In this document: piece after piece, positions 1 through 8,338 of the stretch
How positions within the stretch are numbered: position 1 is the first letter of the stretch
How the letters are laid out: the number at the start of each line of letters is the position of its first letter
Source of the DNA: Rhodobacter sp. NTK016B
Lineage (GTDB): Bacteria > Pseudomonadota > Alphaproteobacteria > Rhodobacterales > Rhodobacteraceae
Direction: 5' to 3'
Assembly: GCF_017303295.1 (NCBI RefSeq)
Contig: NZ_JAFKOK010000001.1
Location: 62,001 to 126,000 of the forward strand
DNA: 64,000 nt
The notes under the pieces: generated by a model
What the model was told of the DNA's origin: nothing
The model's input: only the letters and a program-made list of their open reading frames with translations
Databases searched by the model: none
Made by a program: the position numbers and the translations under genes

Positions 1-903
1 GCGCAGGCAGATGGTGGCGTAAAGCATGATGATGAATGCCACGAGGATGAAGCCGTATTCCTCGGCCGCAACGGCGATGACGAAATCGGTATGCGCATCG
101 GGCAGCTGCCATTTCACCTGCCCCTCGCCCACGCCCATGCCCCACAGGCCGCCCTCCTGAATGGCCGAGGTGGCGTAGCCGATCTGCGACCGGGCGTCGA
201 TCTCGGAGGACAGGAAGGCATCGATGCGCCGCGCGAAGTGTTCCGACGCGCTGTAAGCCACAACGCCGCCGCCCACCACCGCGCCCGCAAGCCCGAGGAT
301 GATGACGATCGACGCGCCCGAGACGAAATACATCGCCCCCCAGCCGAACAGCACCAGCGCCGATTGCCCGAAATCGGGCTGGATCACCAACAGGCCAACC
401 GTGGCCAGCGTCACGCCCAGCGACATCAGCCGTCCGGGTGGCGCGTTCAGGTCCTGTCCGGCGGCCAGAAGCCAGCCCGCGGTCACAGCAAGGCATGGCT
501 TGATGAACTCTGAGGGCTGCAGCGTGATGACGCGCAGGTTCAGCCAGCGTGTCGCACCCTTGCCCAGATCGGTCCCCACGAAGGGCAGCGCCAGAAGCAG
601 CACGAAACCGATGGCGAAGCCCAGCACTGCCCAGCGGCGGATCGTCTCGGGGCTGCGCATCGACACGAACAGCATCACGCTGACGCTGACTGCGGCAAAG
701 ACCGCGTGGCGCTGGAAATAATAGAACGGCGGCAAATGGTTGCGCGTCGCCAGCGGCGGTGACGAGGCCAGCGCCAGCAACAACCCTATGGCAACAAGAA
801 GAAGAACGCTCGAGATCGTCCAGCGATCGACCGTGCGCCACCAGCGCGACAGCACCGGCTCGCCCGTCTGGGCGGGGATGCTGCCATGAACCATTTCCGT
901 CAT
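1..903 (-). CDS. ftsW: Lipid II polymerase / division protein FtsW, 3' part missing
   Basis: This is the N-terminal ~300 residues of a SEDS-family peptidoglycan polymerase that works with a class B PBP at the division septum. The reading frame starts at the ATG at 903 (MTEMVHGSIP) and runs off the window edge. It shows several hydrophobic membrane segments and SEDS signatures: the loop TDLGKGATRWLN followed by LQPSEFIKP, then VIQPDFGQS, and FVIAVAAEEYGFI near the truncated end. Its place next to murD fits the dcw cluster of Rhodobacterales, where murG and murC usually follow. Truncation is due only to the window edge. RodA is the alternative paralogue, but the murD neighbourhood favours FtsW. 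Confidence 0.93.
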   Translation of the reverse strand, partial: MTEMVHGSIPAQTGEPVLSRWWRTVDRWTISSVLLLVAIGLLLALASSPPLATRNHLPPFYYFQRHAVFAAVSVSVMLFVSMRSPETIRRWAVLGFAIGFVLLLALPFVGTDLGKGATRWLNLRVITLQPSEFIKPCLAVTAGWLLAAGQDLNAPPGRLMSLGVTLATVGLLVIQPDFGQSALVLFGWGAMYFVSGASIVIILGLAGAVVGGGVVAYSASEHFARRIDAFLSSEIDARSQIGYATSAIQEGGLWGMGVGEGQVKWQLPDAHTDFVIAVAAEEYGFILVAFIIMLYATICLR

Positions 904-1028
904 GACTGTCCTGCTCGATCTGCCGGTAACCGGCCTGCCTGTTACGCCCGGTATTCCGGGTCGTTACCCGCCATGATAGCGCGCGCAGCCGGACCTGGCC
1001 AGTCCCGTTACCGCCCCCGCATTTAGGC

Positions 1029-1970
1029 TCAGCGGCGACGTGCCCACAGATCGGCGGAATAGAGCACCAGCGCGCCCCATATCATCGGGAACGCCCACAG
1101 CTTGGCGCCCTCGAACGGTTCGCCGAACAGGAACACGGCGATCAGGAAGATGCAGGTCGGCGCGATGTATTGCATCAGGCCAATTGTCGTCAGCCGCAGC
1201 CGCTTGGCGCCGTTGGCATAAAGCATCAGCGGCACCGCCGTGACCACGCCGCACCCCATCAACAGCGCAATGTCGCGCCCGCCCGTGGCGCCGAATGCCA
1301 GCGTGCCCTCCCCGCCCAGCCAGCCCAGATAGCCCAGCGCAAAGGGCGACAGCAGCATCACCTCCAGCGCGAAGCTCTGGTTCGGGCCGATGGGCAGCGC
1401 CCGCTTGGCCAGCGCGTAAAAGCCCCAGCTCACCGTCAGTGCCAGAGACAAGATCGGCAGGCGCCCGGCCTCGATGGTCAGGATCACCACCGCCAGCGCA
1501 GCCAGCGCCACCGCCGCCCATTGCAGCGGCGAAAGTCGCTCGCGCAGCACCAAAGCCGCCAGCAAGACCGAGAAGATCGGGTTGATGTAATAGCCCAGCG
1601 CCGCCGACATCGCCTGCCCCGAGGCGATGGAATACAGATAAACACCCCAGTTGCACGAAACCAGCGCGGCGGTCAGCGCCGCCATGCCCAGCATCCGGAC
1701 ATCACGCATCGCCCGCCCCAGGCTGCGCAGCCGCCCCGTGGCCCACAGCACCGCCAGCGCCAGCGGCACCGACCAGATAACACGATGCGCCAGAACCTCG
1801 GGCACCGCGACATGATCGAGCAGCCGCAGGTAAAGCGGCAGCGCGCCCCAGAGCAGATACGCCGACAGCGCCAACAGGAATCCGGCCAGCGAATCGCCGT
1901 CCAGCGCGCGGGAATCGTCAGCCGGTTCTGGCCGGAGCGAAGCGGTCAGGGGCGCCTGCGTCGCGCGCAT
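1029..1970 (-). CDS. rarD: EamA/RarD-type membrane transporter
   Basis: A 313-residue multi-pass protein of the EamA drug/metabolite transporter superfamily, closest to RarD (features such as SAYLLWGALPLYLRLLDHV, the HRVIWSVP segment and a late MQYIAPTCIFLIAVF). RarD substrates are not well established. The frame is open much further upstream into murD, but I place the start at the ATG at 1970 because a GGAG lies 8 bases before it and the family homology begins soon after. This start codon and its Shine-Dalgarno lie inside a copy of the window's intergenic repeat, so the repeat appears to supply the translation start. It sits between murD and ftsW on the same strand. Confidence 0.85.
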   Translation of the reverse strand: MRATQAPLTASLRPEPADDSRALDGDSLAGFLLALSAYLLWGALPLYLRLLDHVAVPEVLAHRVIWSVPLALAVLWATGRLRSLGRAMRDVRMLGMAALTAALVSCNWGVYLYSIASGQAMSAALGYYINPIFSVLLAALVLRERLSPLQWAAVALAALAVVILTIEAGRLPILSLALTVSWGFYALAKRALPIGPNQSFALEVMLLSPFALGYLGWLGGEGTLAFGATGGRDIALLMGCGVVTAVPLMLYANGAKRLRLTTIGLMQYIAPTCIFLIAVFLFGEPFEGAKLWAFPMIWGALVLYSADLWARRR

Positions 1971-2037
1971 CTTTGTTCTCCAAATATCCCGAGGGGGGCG
2001 TGCGACAGCACGCGGGGGGCGAGCAGCCCCCCTCCCC
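1969..2037. repeat. Intergenic repeat family, copy A (overlaps rarD start)
   Basis: Copy of a family seen at least eight times here. The outer part reads ATCTTTGTTCTCCAAATATC followed by CCGAGGGGGG; the inner part ends in a G-run/C-run hairpin (GGGGGGC, then GCCCCCC). Read on the minus strand it gives GATATTTGGAGAACAAAGATG, of which GGAG and ATG act as the rarD ribosome binding site and start codon. Confidence 0.75.
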
Positions 2038-2052
2038 GATCGACATCCGGAC

Positions 2053-3441
2053 TTACGCCCCGAGCAAGCCCTGCACAAGTGCAGTAAAATGCGCGCCGCG
2101 TTTCTCGAAATCCGGATATTGATCGAAACTTGCCGCCGCCGGGGCCAGCAGCACCACATCGCCCGGCTCGGCCTCGGCGCTGGCGCGGGCGACGGCATTC
2201 TCCATCGTCTCGCAGATCTCGTGCGGGGTGGCGCCCAGTTGCAGCGCGAAGTCCCGCGCCGAATGGCCGATCATGTAGGCCTTGACGACAGAGCCCAGAT
2301 GCGGCGCCAGCGAAGCGATGCCGCCGTCCTTGCCCAAGCCCCCGGCGATCCAGCGGATGCGCGGGAAGGCCTGCAGCGCCTTGGCCGCCGAATCGACATT
2401 GGTGGCCTTGGAATCGTTGACGAACCGCACGCCGTCGCGCTCGCCCACCAGTTGGCTGCGATGCGGCAGGCCCTGAAAGCTGGCCAGCCCCGCCTCGATC
2501 TGTCGGGGCGCCAGACCCAGAGCGCGCACGGCGGCATAGGCTGCGCAGGCATTCTGGTGGTTATGCGCGCCCGGCAGACCCGCCAGCGGGCGCAGGTCGA
2601 TGGCATGGACCTGCCGCCCGCCACGCCATTCGCCCAGAAAGCCCTTGCGCGCCGCGACAGACCAGCCCGGCCCCTGCAGCTTCTGCCCCGACGAGATGCG
2701 GATCACCCGGCTATCGGCGGCGCCCTGCCCCAGCTGCATGGCAAGATAACGGCCCTCGGCCTCGTCGACACCGATCACCGCGCGTTCGGGCGCGCCCTCG
2801 GAAAAGAGCCGCCGCTTGGCCGCGAAATAGCCGCCCATGCCGCCATGTCGGTCCAGATGGTCGGGCGAGAGATTGGTGAAGACCGCGACATCGGGGGCAA
2901 GACGGCGGGCAAGGTCGGTCTGGTAGCTCGACAGCTCAAGCACCACGACCCCGTCTTCGCCCGGCAGGTCGATGGACAGAACGCCGGTGCCGATATTGCC
3001 CGCCATGCGCACCTCGCGCCCGGCCTCTTCCAGCAGGTGCGCGATCAGCGCGGTGGTGGTGCTTTTGCCGTTCGAGCCGGTGACGCAGACCACGCGCGGC
3101 GCGTCGTCATTGTCGCCTAGCGCCTGAAAGAACAGCGAGATGTCATTGTCGACCGGAACGCCCGCCGCGCTGGCGGCGGCGATGACGGGATGGGGCGCGG
3201 GGTAGAGATGCGGGATGCCGGGCGAGGTGATGAGCGCGGCAAGATCCTCGACCGCGCCGGGTTTCGTCAGATCCACCGGCGTGAAGCCCTCGGCCTCGGC
3301 CTTGGCGCGGCCTTCGGGGCTGTCATCCCAGGCGCAGACCTCGGCCCCACCCGCCTTGAGCGCGACGCAGGTCGCAAGCCCCGAGCGCCCGAGACCCAGA
3401 ACGCCCACACGGCGGCCTTCAAACCCTTGAACAGCAATCAT
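2053..3441 (-). CDS. murD: UDP-N-acetylmuramoylalanine--D-glutamate ligase MurD
   Basis: Cytoplasmic ATP-dependent ligase that adds D-glutamate to UDP-MurNAc-L-Ala in peptidoglycan precursor synthesis. The 462-residue protein has the usual length. An N-terminal Gly-rich nucleotide-type fold is seen at residues 13-21 (GVLGLGRSG), the Mur-ligase ATP loop [11 protein letters not shown] at about 120-130, [11 protein letters not shown] in the central domain, and the C-terminal ligase domain with [12 protein letters not shown]. It is followed on the same strand by rarD and ftsW, consistent with the dcw cluster, although an intergenic repeat separates it from rarD. Confidence 0.97.
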   Translation of the reverse strand: MIAVQGFEGRRVGVLGLGRSGLATCVALKAGGAEVCAWDDSPEGRAKAEAEGFTPVDLTKPGAVEDLAALITSPGIPHLYPAPHPVIAAASAAGVPVDNDISLFFQALGDNDDAPRVVCVTGSNGKSTTTALIAHLLEEAGREVRMAGNIGTGVLSIDLPGEDGVVVLELSSYQTDLARRLAPDVAVFTNLSPDHLDRHGGMGGYFAAKRRLFSEGAPERAVIGVDEAEGRYLAMQLGQGAADSRVIRISSGQKLQGPGWSVAARKGFLGEWRGGRQVHAIDLRPLAGLPGAHNHQNACAAYAAVRALGLAPRQIEAGLASFQGLPHRSQLVGERDGVRFVNDSKATNVDSAAKALQAFPRIRWIAGGLGKDGGIASLAPHLGSVVKAYMIGHSARDFALQLGATPHEICETMENAVARASAEAEPGDVVLLAPAAASFDQYPDFEKRGAHFTALVQGLLGA

Positions 3442-3533
3442 TTCCCATACCCCGTCCGGTGATGGCCGAACGCTATCGCAGGGCGCTGCAAAGCACCAGA
3501 GGCGCTGCGTGTTTCGAACGAAAGGGGGGAAAG

Positions 3534-3610
3534 TGGCGCGGTTGACGGGGCTCGAACCCGCGACCCCCGGCGTGACAGGCCGGTACTCTAACCAACTGAG
3601 CTACAACCGC
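3534..3610 (-). tRNA. tRNA-Asp (GTC), copy 1
   Basis: A 77-nt cloverleaf on the minus strand beginning GCGGTTGTAGCTCAG and ending CAACCGCGCCA, with an encoded CCA. The acceptor stem GCGGTTG/CAACCGC pairs fully, and the anticodon loop CTGTCAC gives GTC (Asp). It is identical to the copy at 5850-5926, and the identity extends about 31 bases upstream into the promoter. No convincing intrinsic terminator is visible downstream. Confidence 0.97.
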
Positions 3611-3731
3611 GCGTAGGGGGTCATCTAGAGGGCGCGCCGGGGGGCGTCAAGCGGGAAATGTGACTTCGGGCGGACGAAGTTGCACGGTCGGGTTCAGCCC
3701 CGACGCGCCCTCTTGATGACCCCTACGCGCG
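3608..3731. repeat. 34-bp inverted repeat linking tRNA-Asp leader and DUF1127 3' end
   Basis: Left arm 3608-3642 and right arm 3698-3731 are reverse complements apart from one extra G and two substitutions, with a spacer of about 55 bases. The left arm covers the 5' edge of tRNA-Asp and its -10/spacer region. The right arm codes the C-terminus of the DUF1127 protein. Confidence 0.85.
3622..3650 (-). promoter_or_regulatory. Sigma-70-type promoter of tRNA-Asp copy 1
   Basis: On the minus strand a TTGACG -35 box (3645-3650) and a TAGATG -10 box (3622-3627) are separated by exactly 17 bases; the tRNA 5' end lies 11 bases beyond the -10 box. The second tRNA-Asp gene has the same arrangement with TTGACC. 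Confidence 0.8.
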
Positions 3732-3930
3732 ACTTGGTAAAGGCCCGCGCCACATCGGCCCGGGTCAGGCCCATATCGGCCAGCCTTTCATCGGGCATGT
3801 CGCGCAGTTTCATCTTCTGGCGGAAGTTGGCGTCGATCTCGAACAGCCAGTCAAGCAGGCGCCCTCCGGTCGAGCGGCGGGGCGCCATTGTGCGGGTGGC
3901 GGCGGGGGTGTTGGTGTCGAGGACGGTCAT
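3694..3930 (-). CDS. Small DUF1127 protein
   Basis: A 78-residue basic protein starting MTVLDTNTPAATR and ending in a DUF1127 domain: FRQKMKLRDMPDERLADMGL, then RADVARAF and an Arg/Lys-rich tail. Short Arg-rich DUF1127 proteins in alphaproteobacteria have been linked to RNA turnover and to phosphate and carbon metabolism, but this one is uncharacterised. The start at 3930 is preceded by GGAGAG at good spacing; an upstream in-frame extension to 4005 is less likely. Its last eleven codons (3697-3731) form the right arm of a near-perfect inverted repeat with the tRNA-Asp promoter downstream, so its transcript would end in a long hairpin. Confidence 0.85.
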   Translation of the reverse strand: MTVLDTNTPAATRTMAPRRSTGGRLLDWLFEIDANFRQKMKLRDMPDERLADMGLTRADVARAFTKSRVGVIKRARRG

Positions 3931-4039
3931 GGCACTCTCCGGTTCGGGTTGCGATGAAGACAGCATGCCCCTGCCCCGCAAAGCCGCCGTCAGAGCGGCG
4001 CGCAAAGCCCCGCCTTCAGCGCAAGAATTCCGTAAAATC

Positions 4040-4059
4040 GGCGCGTTGGACGGGGCTCG
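4040..4059 (-). other. Possible tRNA-Asp 3'-end remnant
   Basis: Twenty bases matching 18 of the 20 bases at the 3' end of both tRNA-Asp genes (GGCGCG, two changed bases, ACGGGGCTCG on the plus strand), in the same orientation. It lies between the two full tRNA genes, just upstream of the regulator gene. A 3'-end tRNA fragment is what an old attachment site would leave, but no integrase is present and chance similarity cannot be excluded. Confidence 0.4.
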
Positions 4060-4130
4060 TTGAGGCTTCGCCGGATCGCGCGCGGGGAAGATGCGTTGAC
4101 CCTTCCGCCTTGCCGAGCTCTTATCGGCCC

Positions 4131-5783
4131 ATGAGCACCGCGATCCTGCTTCATCTGCACGGCCTGTTGCGAATCGAGCGCGACGGTGCGCCCGTCGCGG
4201 GGCTGCCGCGGCGGGGACAGGGCTTGGTGGCGTATCTCGCCTGTCAGCCCGGTATGCGCGCCGAGCGCGGCTTCATCGCCGATCTGCTCTGGTCGGACCG
4301 CGCCGAGGAACAGGCGCGCGCCTCGCTCCGGCAGGAATTGTCGGTGCTGCGGCGGCATCTGCCGGGGATCGTGGGCGCGAACCGGCAGCATGTCTGGCTG
4401 GACAGCGATCGCGTGACACTGGCCCCCGGAAAGGGCGAATTGCTGCAGGGCTTCGACCTGCCCTCGGAAGGGTTCGAAGACTGGCTGCGCGCCGCACGAC
4501 AGAGCGGGTCGGATGCCGCCCCCGCGCCCATCGCCCCCGAAGGCATACCCGCCTTCGCCGCCCGCGACCGTCCGATGCTGGCCGTCCTGCCCTTTGACGA
4601 GCTTGGCGCCGCGCAGGACGACATGTTCGCCGACGGCGTGGTTGAAGAGATCACCGGCGCGCTGAGCCGCGTGCACGATTTCCACGTCATCGCCCGGCAA
4701 TCGGCCTTTGCCCTGCCCGGCGGCCCGGTCTCGGCCACGCAGGCGGCTTCGGTTCTGGGGGCGGATTACGTGGTCGAGGGCAGCGTGCGTCGCGCGGGCG
4801 AGCGGGTGCGCATCAGCGTGCAGCTTGTCGCGGGCGAGGACGGGCGCACGCTGTGGACCGAGCGTTTCGATGACCGGCTGGACGACCTGTTCGACCTGCA
4901 GGACCGCATCGCGCAGAAGGTCGCGGGCCAGTTGTCACCCAGCCTGCGCGCCGCCGAAATCGCCCGCGCGCGCAGCCACGCACCTGAAGATCGCTCGGTC
5001 TATGAACTCTACCTGACCGCGCTGCCGAAATTCTGGATCAGCACCAAGCCCGCGATCGAAGAGGCTATCGCGCTGCTCGACACGGCCTTGGCGCGCGACG
5101 CCGATTACGTCCCTGCGCTGGCCTTCAAGGCTTGGGCACATGCCAGTCTGGCAGTCTATATGTGGTCGACCACGCCCGAGGCCGAATTCGACCGCGCACT
5201 GACCCTCGCCAACCATGCGGCGGCGCTGGCCGGCGATCACGCGCCATCGCTGGTGGCGGTGTCGGGCGCCTATGCCTTTTGCGCCGAGGATGCGGCCTTG
5301 GGGCGCGATTTCGCGCTGCGGGCGCTCGCTATCGATCCCAACAATGCGTGGGGCTGGATGCGGCTGGGCTGGGCGCGGTTCTACGAAGGCGATCTCGACG
5401 GCGTACTGACCGCCATCGACCGCGCTGAATCGCTCAGCCCGCTGGACCCGTTCCGCTTCAACATGATGCTCGCCCGCGCGGCAGCGATGCGCGAGCGTGG
5501 CGCCGTCACCGAAGCCATCGCGCTGACCCGCGAGGCGATGCGCGCCAAGCCCGACCTGACATGGGCACGGCGCACGCTGATCGGCACGCTGCTGGCCGGG
5601 GGGCTGGATGATGAGGCGGCGGAAGAGATGAAGCGCCTGATGGCCGATCACCCCGATGTCACGCCCGAAATGTTCCTGCAGGCAAGCCCGCGTGCACTGC
5701 GGCAAGGGTCGCATGGGCAGGTCTATCTCGACCGGTTCCAAAGCCTGGGAATGTCGGCCCTGCGCTTCGGCCCCAAGGGGTGA
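4131..5783 (+). CDS. SARP-like / TolB-like / TPR regulatory protein
   Basis: A 550-residue protein with three visible parts. Residues 1 to ~120 resemble the winged-helix N-terminus of SARP/LuxR-type activators (LHGLLRIERDGAPV, LLWSDRAEEQARASLRQELS). Residues ~150-280 are a TolB/FlgO-like domain typical of adenylate-cyclase-associated regulators (MLAVLPFDELG, DDMFADGVVEEIT, LGADYVVEGSVRR, LWTERFDDRLDDLF). The remainder is TPR-like (RALAIDPNNAWGWMRLGWA). No cyclase catalytic domain is seen, so I infer a transcriptional or scaffold role; the ligand is unknown. The frame is open back to 3888, antisense to the DUF1127 gene, but homology starts at the ATG at 4131. It lies between the two tRNA-Asp copies. 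Confidence 0.8.
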   Translation: MSTAILLHLHGLLRIERDGAPVAGLPRRGQGLVAYLACQPGMRAERGFIADLLWSDRAEEQARASLRQELSVLRRHLPGIVGANRQHVWLDSDRVTLAPGKGELLQGFDLPSEGFEDWLRAARQSGSDAAPAPIAPEGIPAFAARDRPMLAVLPFDELGAAQDDMFADGVVEEITGALSRVHDFHVIARQSAFALPGGPVSATQAASVLGADYVVEGSVRRAGERVRISVQLVAGEDGRTLWTERFDDRLDDLFDLQDRIAQKVAGQLSPSLRAAEIARARSHAPEDRSVYELYLTALPKFWISTKPAIEEAIALLDTALARDADYVPALAFKAWAHASLAVYMWSTTPEAEFDRALTLANHAAALAGDHAPSLVAVSGAYAFCAEDAALGRDFALRALAIDPNNAWGWMRLGWARFYEGDLDGVLTAIDRAESLSPLDPFRFNMMLARAAAMRERGAVTEAIALTREAMRAKPDLTWARRTLIGTLLAGGLDDEAAEEMKRLMADHPDVTPEMFLQASPRALRQGSHGQVYLDRFQSLGMSALRFGPKG

Positions 5784-5805
5784 TTTGCAAGGGCTGATTT
5801 GCGCT

Positions 5806-5838
5806 CAGGGCAAAAAGAAAGGCCCCTGAGGGGCCTTG
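5806..5838 (-). terminator. Intrinsic terminator after tRNA-Asp copy 2
   Basis: Read on the minus strand, a GGCCCCT/AGGGGCC hairpin is followed by TTTCTTTTT, immediately downstream of the tRNA-Asp CCA end at 5850. Confidence 0.8.
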
Positions 5839-5849
5839 AGGAAGCTTAA

Positions 5850-5926
5850 TGGCGCGGTTGACGGGGCTCGAACCCGCGACCCCCGGCGTGACAGGCCGGT
5901 ACTCTAACCAACTGAGCTACAACCGC
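5850..5926 (-). tRNA. tRNA-Asp (GTC), copy 2
   Basis: Identical over 77 nt to the tRNA-Asp at 3534-3610, with encoded CCA and anticodon GTC. The identity continues upstream to 5957 (108 bp in total, 5850-5957 against 3534-3641), covering the -10 box. Both copies lie in direct orientation 2.3 kb apart. Confidence 0.97.
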
Positions 5927-5937
5927 GCGTAGGGGGT

Positions 5938-5966
5938 CATCTAGAGGGCGCGCCGGGTGAGGTCAA
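5938..5966 (-). promoter_or_regulatory. Sigma-70-type promoter of tRNA-Asp copy 2
   Basis: On the minus strand TTGACC (5961-5966), a 17-base spacer, then TAGATG (5938-5943), followed by the tRNA 5' end. Confidence 0.8.
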
Positions 5967-6011
5967 TCCCAAAATTGCGCCAATCTGCGTCATGCCAATC
6001 TTGCGCCGCGC

Positions 6012-6809
6012 CTATGCCAGCCGCCGACGCTCGCGCCACGAGTTCCAGCCCAGAAGCGCCAGATAGGCGAGGTCCGACAGCGCCAGCACGATCCACGGCC
6101 GCGAGATCAGCGCGCCCGCATAGACCACCATCGCCACCATCACCAGCACCGCCCGCTTGCGCGGAATGCGCACCGATTTGAGCGACGGCGTCGGCAGGCG
6201 CGAGATCATCAAGAGCCCCACGCTGCCCACATAGACCCCGGCGGCGACCGGGATCTCGCGCAGGTCGATCCAGCCCGCCAGCGTCAGGTAGATGGGCAAA
6301 AGCGCCAGCATCGCCCCCGCGGGTGCCGGGACACCGACGAAATGCGCCCGTCCCGGCGGCGGCGGCGCGTTGCGGTTGACGTTGAAGCGCGCAAGCCGAA
6401 GGCAGGCGCACAGCACATAGACCAGCACAAGAAGCCATCCCAGCCCCGGCCAGCCCTGCAGCACGAAGATATAGACAAAGAGACCGGGCGCCACGCCGAA
6501 GCAGACGAAATCGCTGAGCGAATCGAGCTCGGCGCCGAAATGGCTGGCGGCATTGAGCTTGCGCGCCAGCAGCCCGTCGATCCCGTCGATGAGCGCGGCC
6601 AGAACCAGCAGCCCCGCCGCCGCCTCGAACGACCCCGACAGGGCGTAACGCATCGAGGTCAGGCCCGCGCAAAGCCCCAGCAGAGTGACGATGTTGGGCA
6701 ACAGCTGCACCAGCGGCAGTGAACGGCGGTCGGCCTGTTCCGCGCCGGTTTCATCCAATCCGGTATCGGGGGCCTCGGGCGTTTCGTTGTTTGGGGACTG
6801 CTCTGTCAT
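6012..6809 (-). CDS. pssA: CDP-diacylglycerol--serine O-phosphatidyltransferase
   Basis: Membrane enzyme that makes phosphatidylserine from CDP-diacylglycerol and serine, the step before phosphatidylethanolamine. The 265-residue protein has a polar N-terminus of about 30 residues, then hydrophobic segments. The CDP-alcohol phosphotransferase motif is intact at residues 75-100: DGIDGLLAR, eight residues, then G and the two downstream Asp in ELDSLSD. It begins 2 bases after the psd stop codon, so psd and pssA are one transcript, psd first. Confidence 0.95.
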   Translation of the reverse strand: MTEQSPNNETPEAPDTGLDETGAEQADRRSLPLVQLLPNIVTLLGLCAGLTSMRYALSGSFEAAAGLLVLAALIDGIDGLLARKLNAASHFGAELDSLSDFVCFGVAPGLFVYIFVLQGWPGLGWLLVLVYVLCACLRLARFNVNRNAPPPPGRAHFVGVPAPAGAMLALLPIYLTLAGWIDLREIPVAAGVYVGSVGLLMISRLPTPSLKSVRIPRKRAVLVMVAMVVYAGALISRPWIVLALSDLAYLALLGWNSWRERRRLA

Positions 6810-6811
6810 GG

Positions 6812-7522
6812 TTAGCGGATCTCTGCCATGCGGCGCGGCTCATCCGTCGTCAGATCGGCCAGCACCGTCTCGCCTGCGACCATCGCCTGCCCCAGCGACA
6901 CCAGCGGCTCGACCCCTTCGGGCAGATAGACATCCAGCCTCGAGCCGAAGCGGATCATGCCGAAGCGCTCACCCGTTTCCAGCACGTCGCCCGGCTTCAC
7001 GTCGCAGACGATACGCCGCGCCACCAGACCGGCGATCTGCACCACGGCCAGCTGCCGCCCGTCGGCCATGCGCAACGCCACGGAATTGCGCTCGTTATCG
7101 ACCGAAGCCTTGTCGAGCGACGCATTCAGGAACTTGCCGGGCCGGTAGCCGACCGCCGTGATCTCGCCGGCGATGGGCAGCCGGTTCACATGGCAGTTGA
7201 AGACATTCATGAAGACGCTGACCCGCGTGAGCGGCGTCTCGCCCATGCCCAGCTCGGCGGGCGGCGCGGCGGGTTCGATGAGCGAGACGACGCCATCGGC
7301 GGGGCTGACGATCAGCCCGTCGCGCGTGGGCGTCTGACGGTCGGGATCGCGGAAGAAGTAATAGCACCAGATCGTCAGGATGACGCCCAGCCAGCCCAGC
7401 GGCTGCCAGATCAGGAACAGGACCAGCGTGACGGCGGCGAAAATCCCGATGAAGGGATAGCCCTCGCGGTGCACCGGCTTGATGACGGCGTTTAGGATCG
7501 AATCATGCGACGGCTCGGGCAT
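6812..7522 (-). CDS. psd: Phosphatidylserine decarboxylase
   Basis: Pyruvoyl-dependent enzyme converting phosphatidylserine to phosphatidylethanolamine. At 236 residues it is of the shorter type common in alphaproteobacteria. An N-terminal membrane segment (residues ~25-55) precedes the catalytic part, with SPADGVV at ~73 and [12 protein letters not shown] at ~105. The self-cleavage site is Gly193-Ser194 in [13 protein letters not shown]. An AAGGAGA ribosome binding site precedes the ATG at 7522. It is the first gene of the psd-pssA operon. Confidence 0.96.
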   Translation of the reverse strand: MPEPSHDSILNAVIKPVHREGYPFIGIFAAVTLVLFLIWQPLGWLGVILTIWCYYFFRDPDRQTPTRDGLIVSPADGVVSLIEPAAPPAELGMGETPLTRVSVFMNVFNCHVNRLPIAGEITAVGYRPGKFLNASLDKASVDNERNSVALRMADGRQLAVVQIAGLVARRIVCDVKPGDVLETGERFGMIRFGSRLDVYLPEGVEPLVSLGQAMVAGETVLADLTTDEPRRMAEIR

Positions 7523-7627
7523 CGGGTCTCCTTGGGATGCGTACAGAATGTTCTAGCCCGATCGCGCGCCAAGGCAAAACCGCCATCGCAGCGTAACCGG
7601 CAAAGATTGAACGTTGATTACCGGGCT

Positions 7628-8218
7628 TCACGCCCCTTGCAGGCGCGATTCGATCAGCGCCGCAGCCTGCGCGACGGCGGCCTCGACGCTCAGATCCGAG
7701 GTGTCCAGAAGCACCGCGTCCGGGGCCGGTTTCAGCGGCGCATCGGCGCGGTTCATGTCGCGCGCGTCGCGCTCTTTCACCTCGGCCAGCACCTGCGCCG
7801 CGTCGCCGCCCACTTCCAGCCAGCGGCGATGCGCGCGCACTTCCGGGCTGGCGGTGACGAACAGCTTCACCTCGGCCTCGGGGCAGATCACCGTGCCGAT
7901 ATCGCGCCCGTCCAGAACCGCGCCGCCCTCTCGCCGGGCGAAGTCGCGCTGAAAGGCCACCAGCGCCGCGCGCACCTCGGGGATCGCCGCGACCCGGCTC
8001 GCCGCGGCCCCGGCTTCGAGACTGCGCAGATCGCCGCGCGCCAGATCGGCGGGCTCCAGCCCCCGCGCCGCCGCCACCGCGTCGCCGCCCTTGGCGCCGA
8101 CCGCGCGGTACAACAGCCCGGTATCCAGATGCGCCAGCCCGAAGCGCGCGGCCAGCGCCTTGCTGATCGTGCCCTTGCCCGCCGCCGCCGGGCCGTCCAC
8201 TGCCACCGTGAAGATCAT
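7628..8218 (-). CDS. cmk: Cytidylate kinase
   Basis: Cytoplasmic (d)CMP kinase in pyrimidine nucleotide supply, 196 residues. The P-loop is [10 protein letters not shown] at residues 7-16; [10 protein letters not shown] and [14 protein letters not shown]-like segments (here [14 protein letters not shown]) are typical of Cmk. I choose the ATG at 8218, preceded by GGGGAA, over an upstream in-frame TTG at 8230. It follows aroA and a small membrane protein on the same strand; aroA-cmk proximity is common in bacteria, but here an intergenic repeat interrupts the run. Confidence 0.95.
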   Translation of the reverse strand: MIFTVAVDGPAAAGKGTISKALAARFGLAHLDTGLLYRAVGAKGGDAVAAARGLEPADLARGDLRSLEAGAAASRVAAIPEVRAALVAFQRDFARREGGAVLDGRDIGTVICPEAEVKLFVTASPEVRAHRRWLEVGGDAAQVLAEVKERDARDMNRADAPLKPAPDAVLLDTSDLSVEAAVAQAAALIESRLQGA

Positions 8219-8276
8219 CGCATTCCCCAATCTTGCGCCCTTCTACCCGGCCCGGGCGCGGCGGGAAACCCGCCCC

Positions 8277-8338
8277 ATCTTTGTTCCACAAATATCCCGG
8301 GGGGTGAGGCCGCAGGCCGAGGGGGGCAGCGCCCCCCT
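8277..8338. repeat. Intergenic repeat family, copy B
   Basis: Outer part ATCTTTGTTCCACAAATATC, then CCGGGGGGTGAGGCCGCAGG, then a GGGGGGCAGCGCCCCCC hairpin. It lies between the membrane-protein gene and cmk. Confidence 0.8.

Noticed and set aside
1971-2198. N-terminal extension of RarD into murD
   Set aside because: The extra residues are Arg/Pro-rich, overlap murD coding DNA and a repeat, and a good ribosome binding site precedes the ATG at 1970.
3534-5957. Current genomic island or prophage at tRNA-Asp
   Set aside because: No integrase, phage or mobility gene lies between the tRNA copies; only the footprint is reported.
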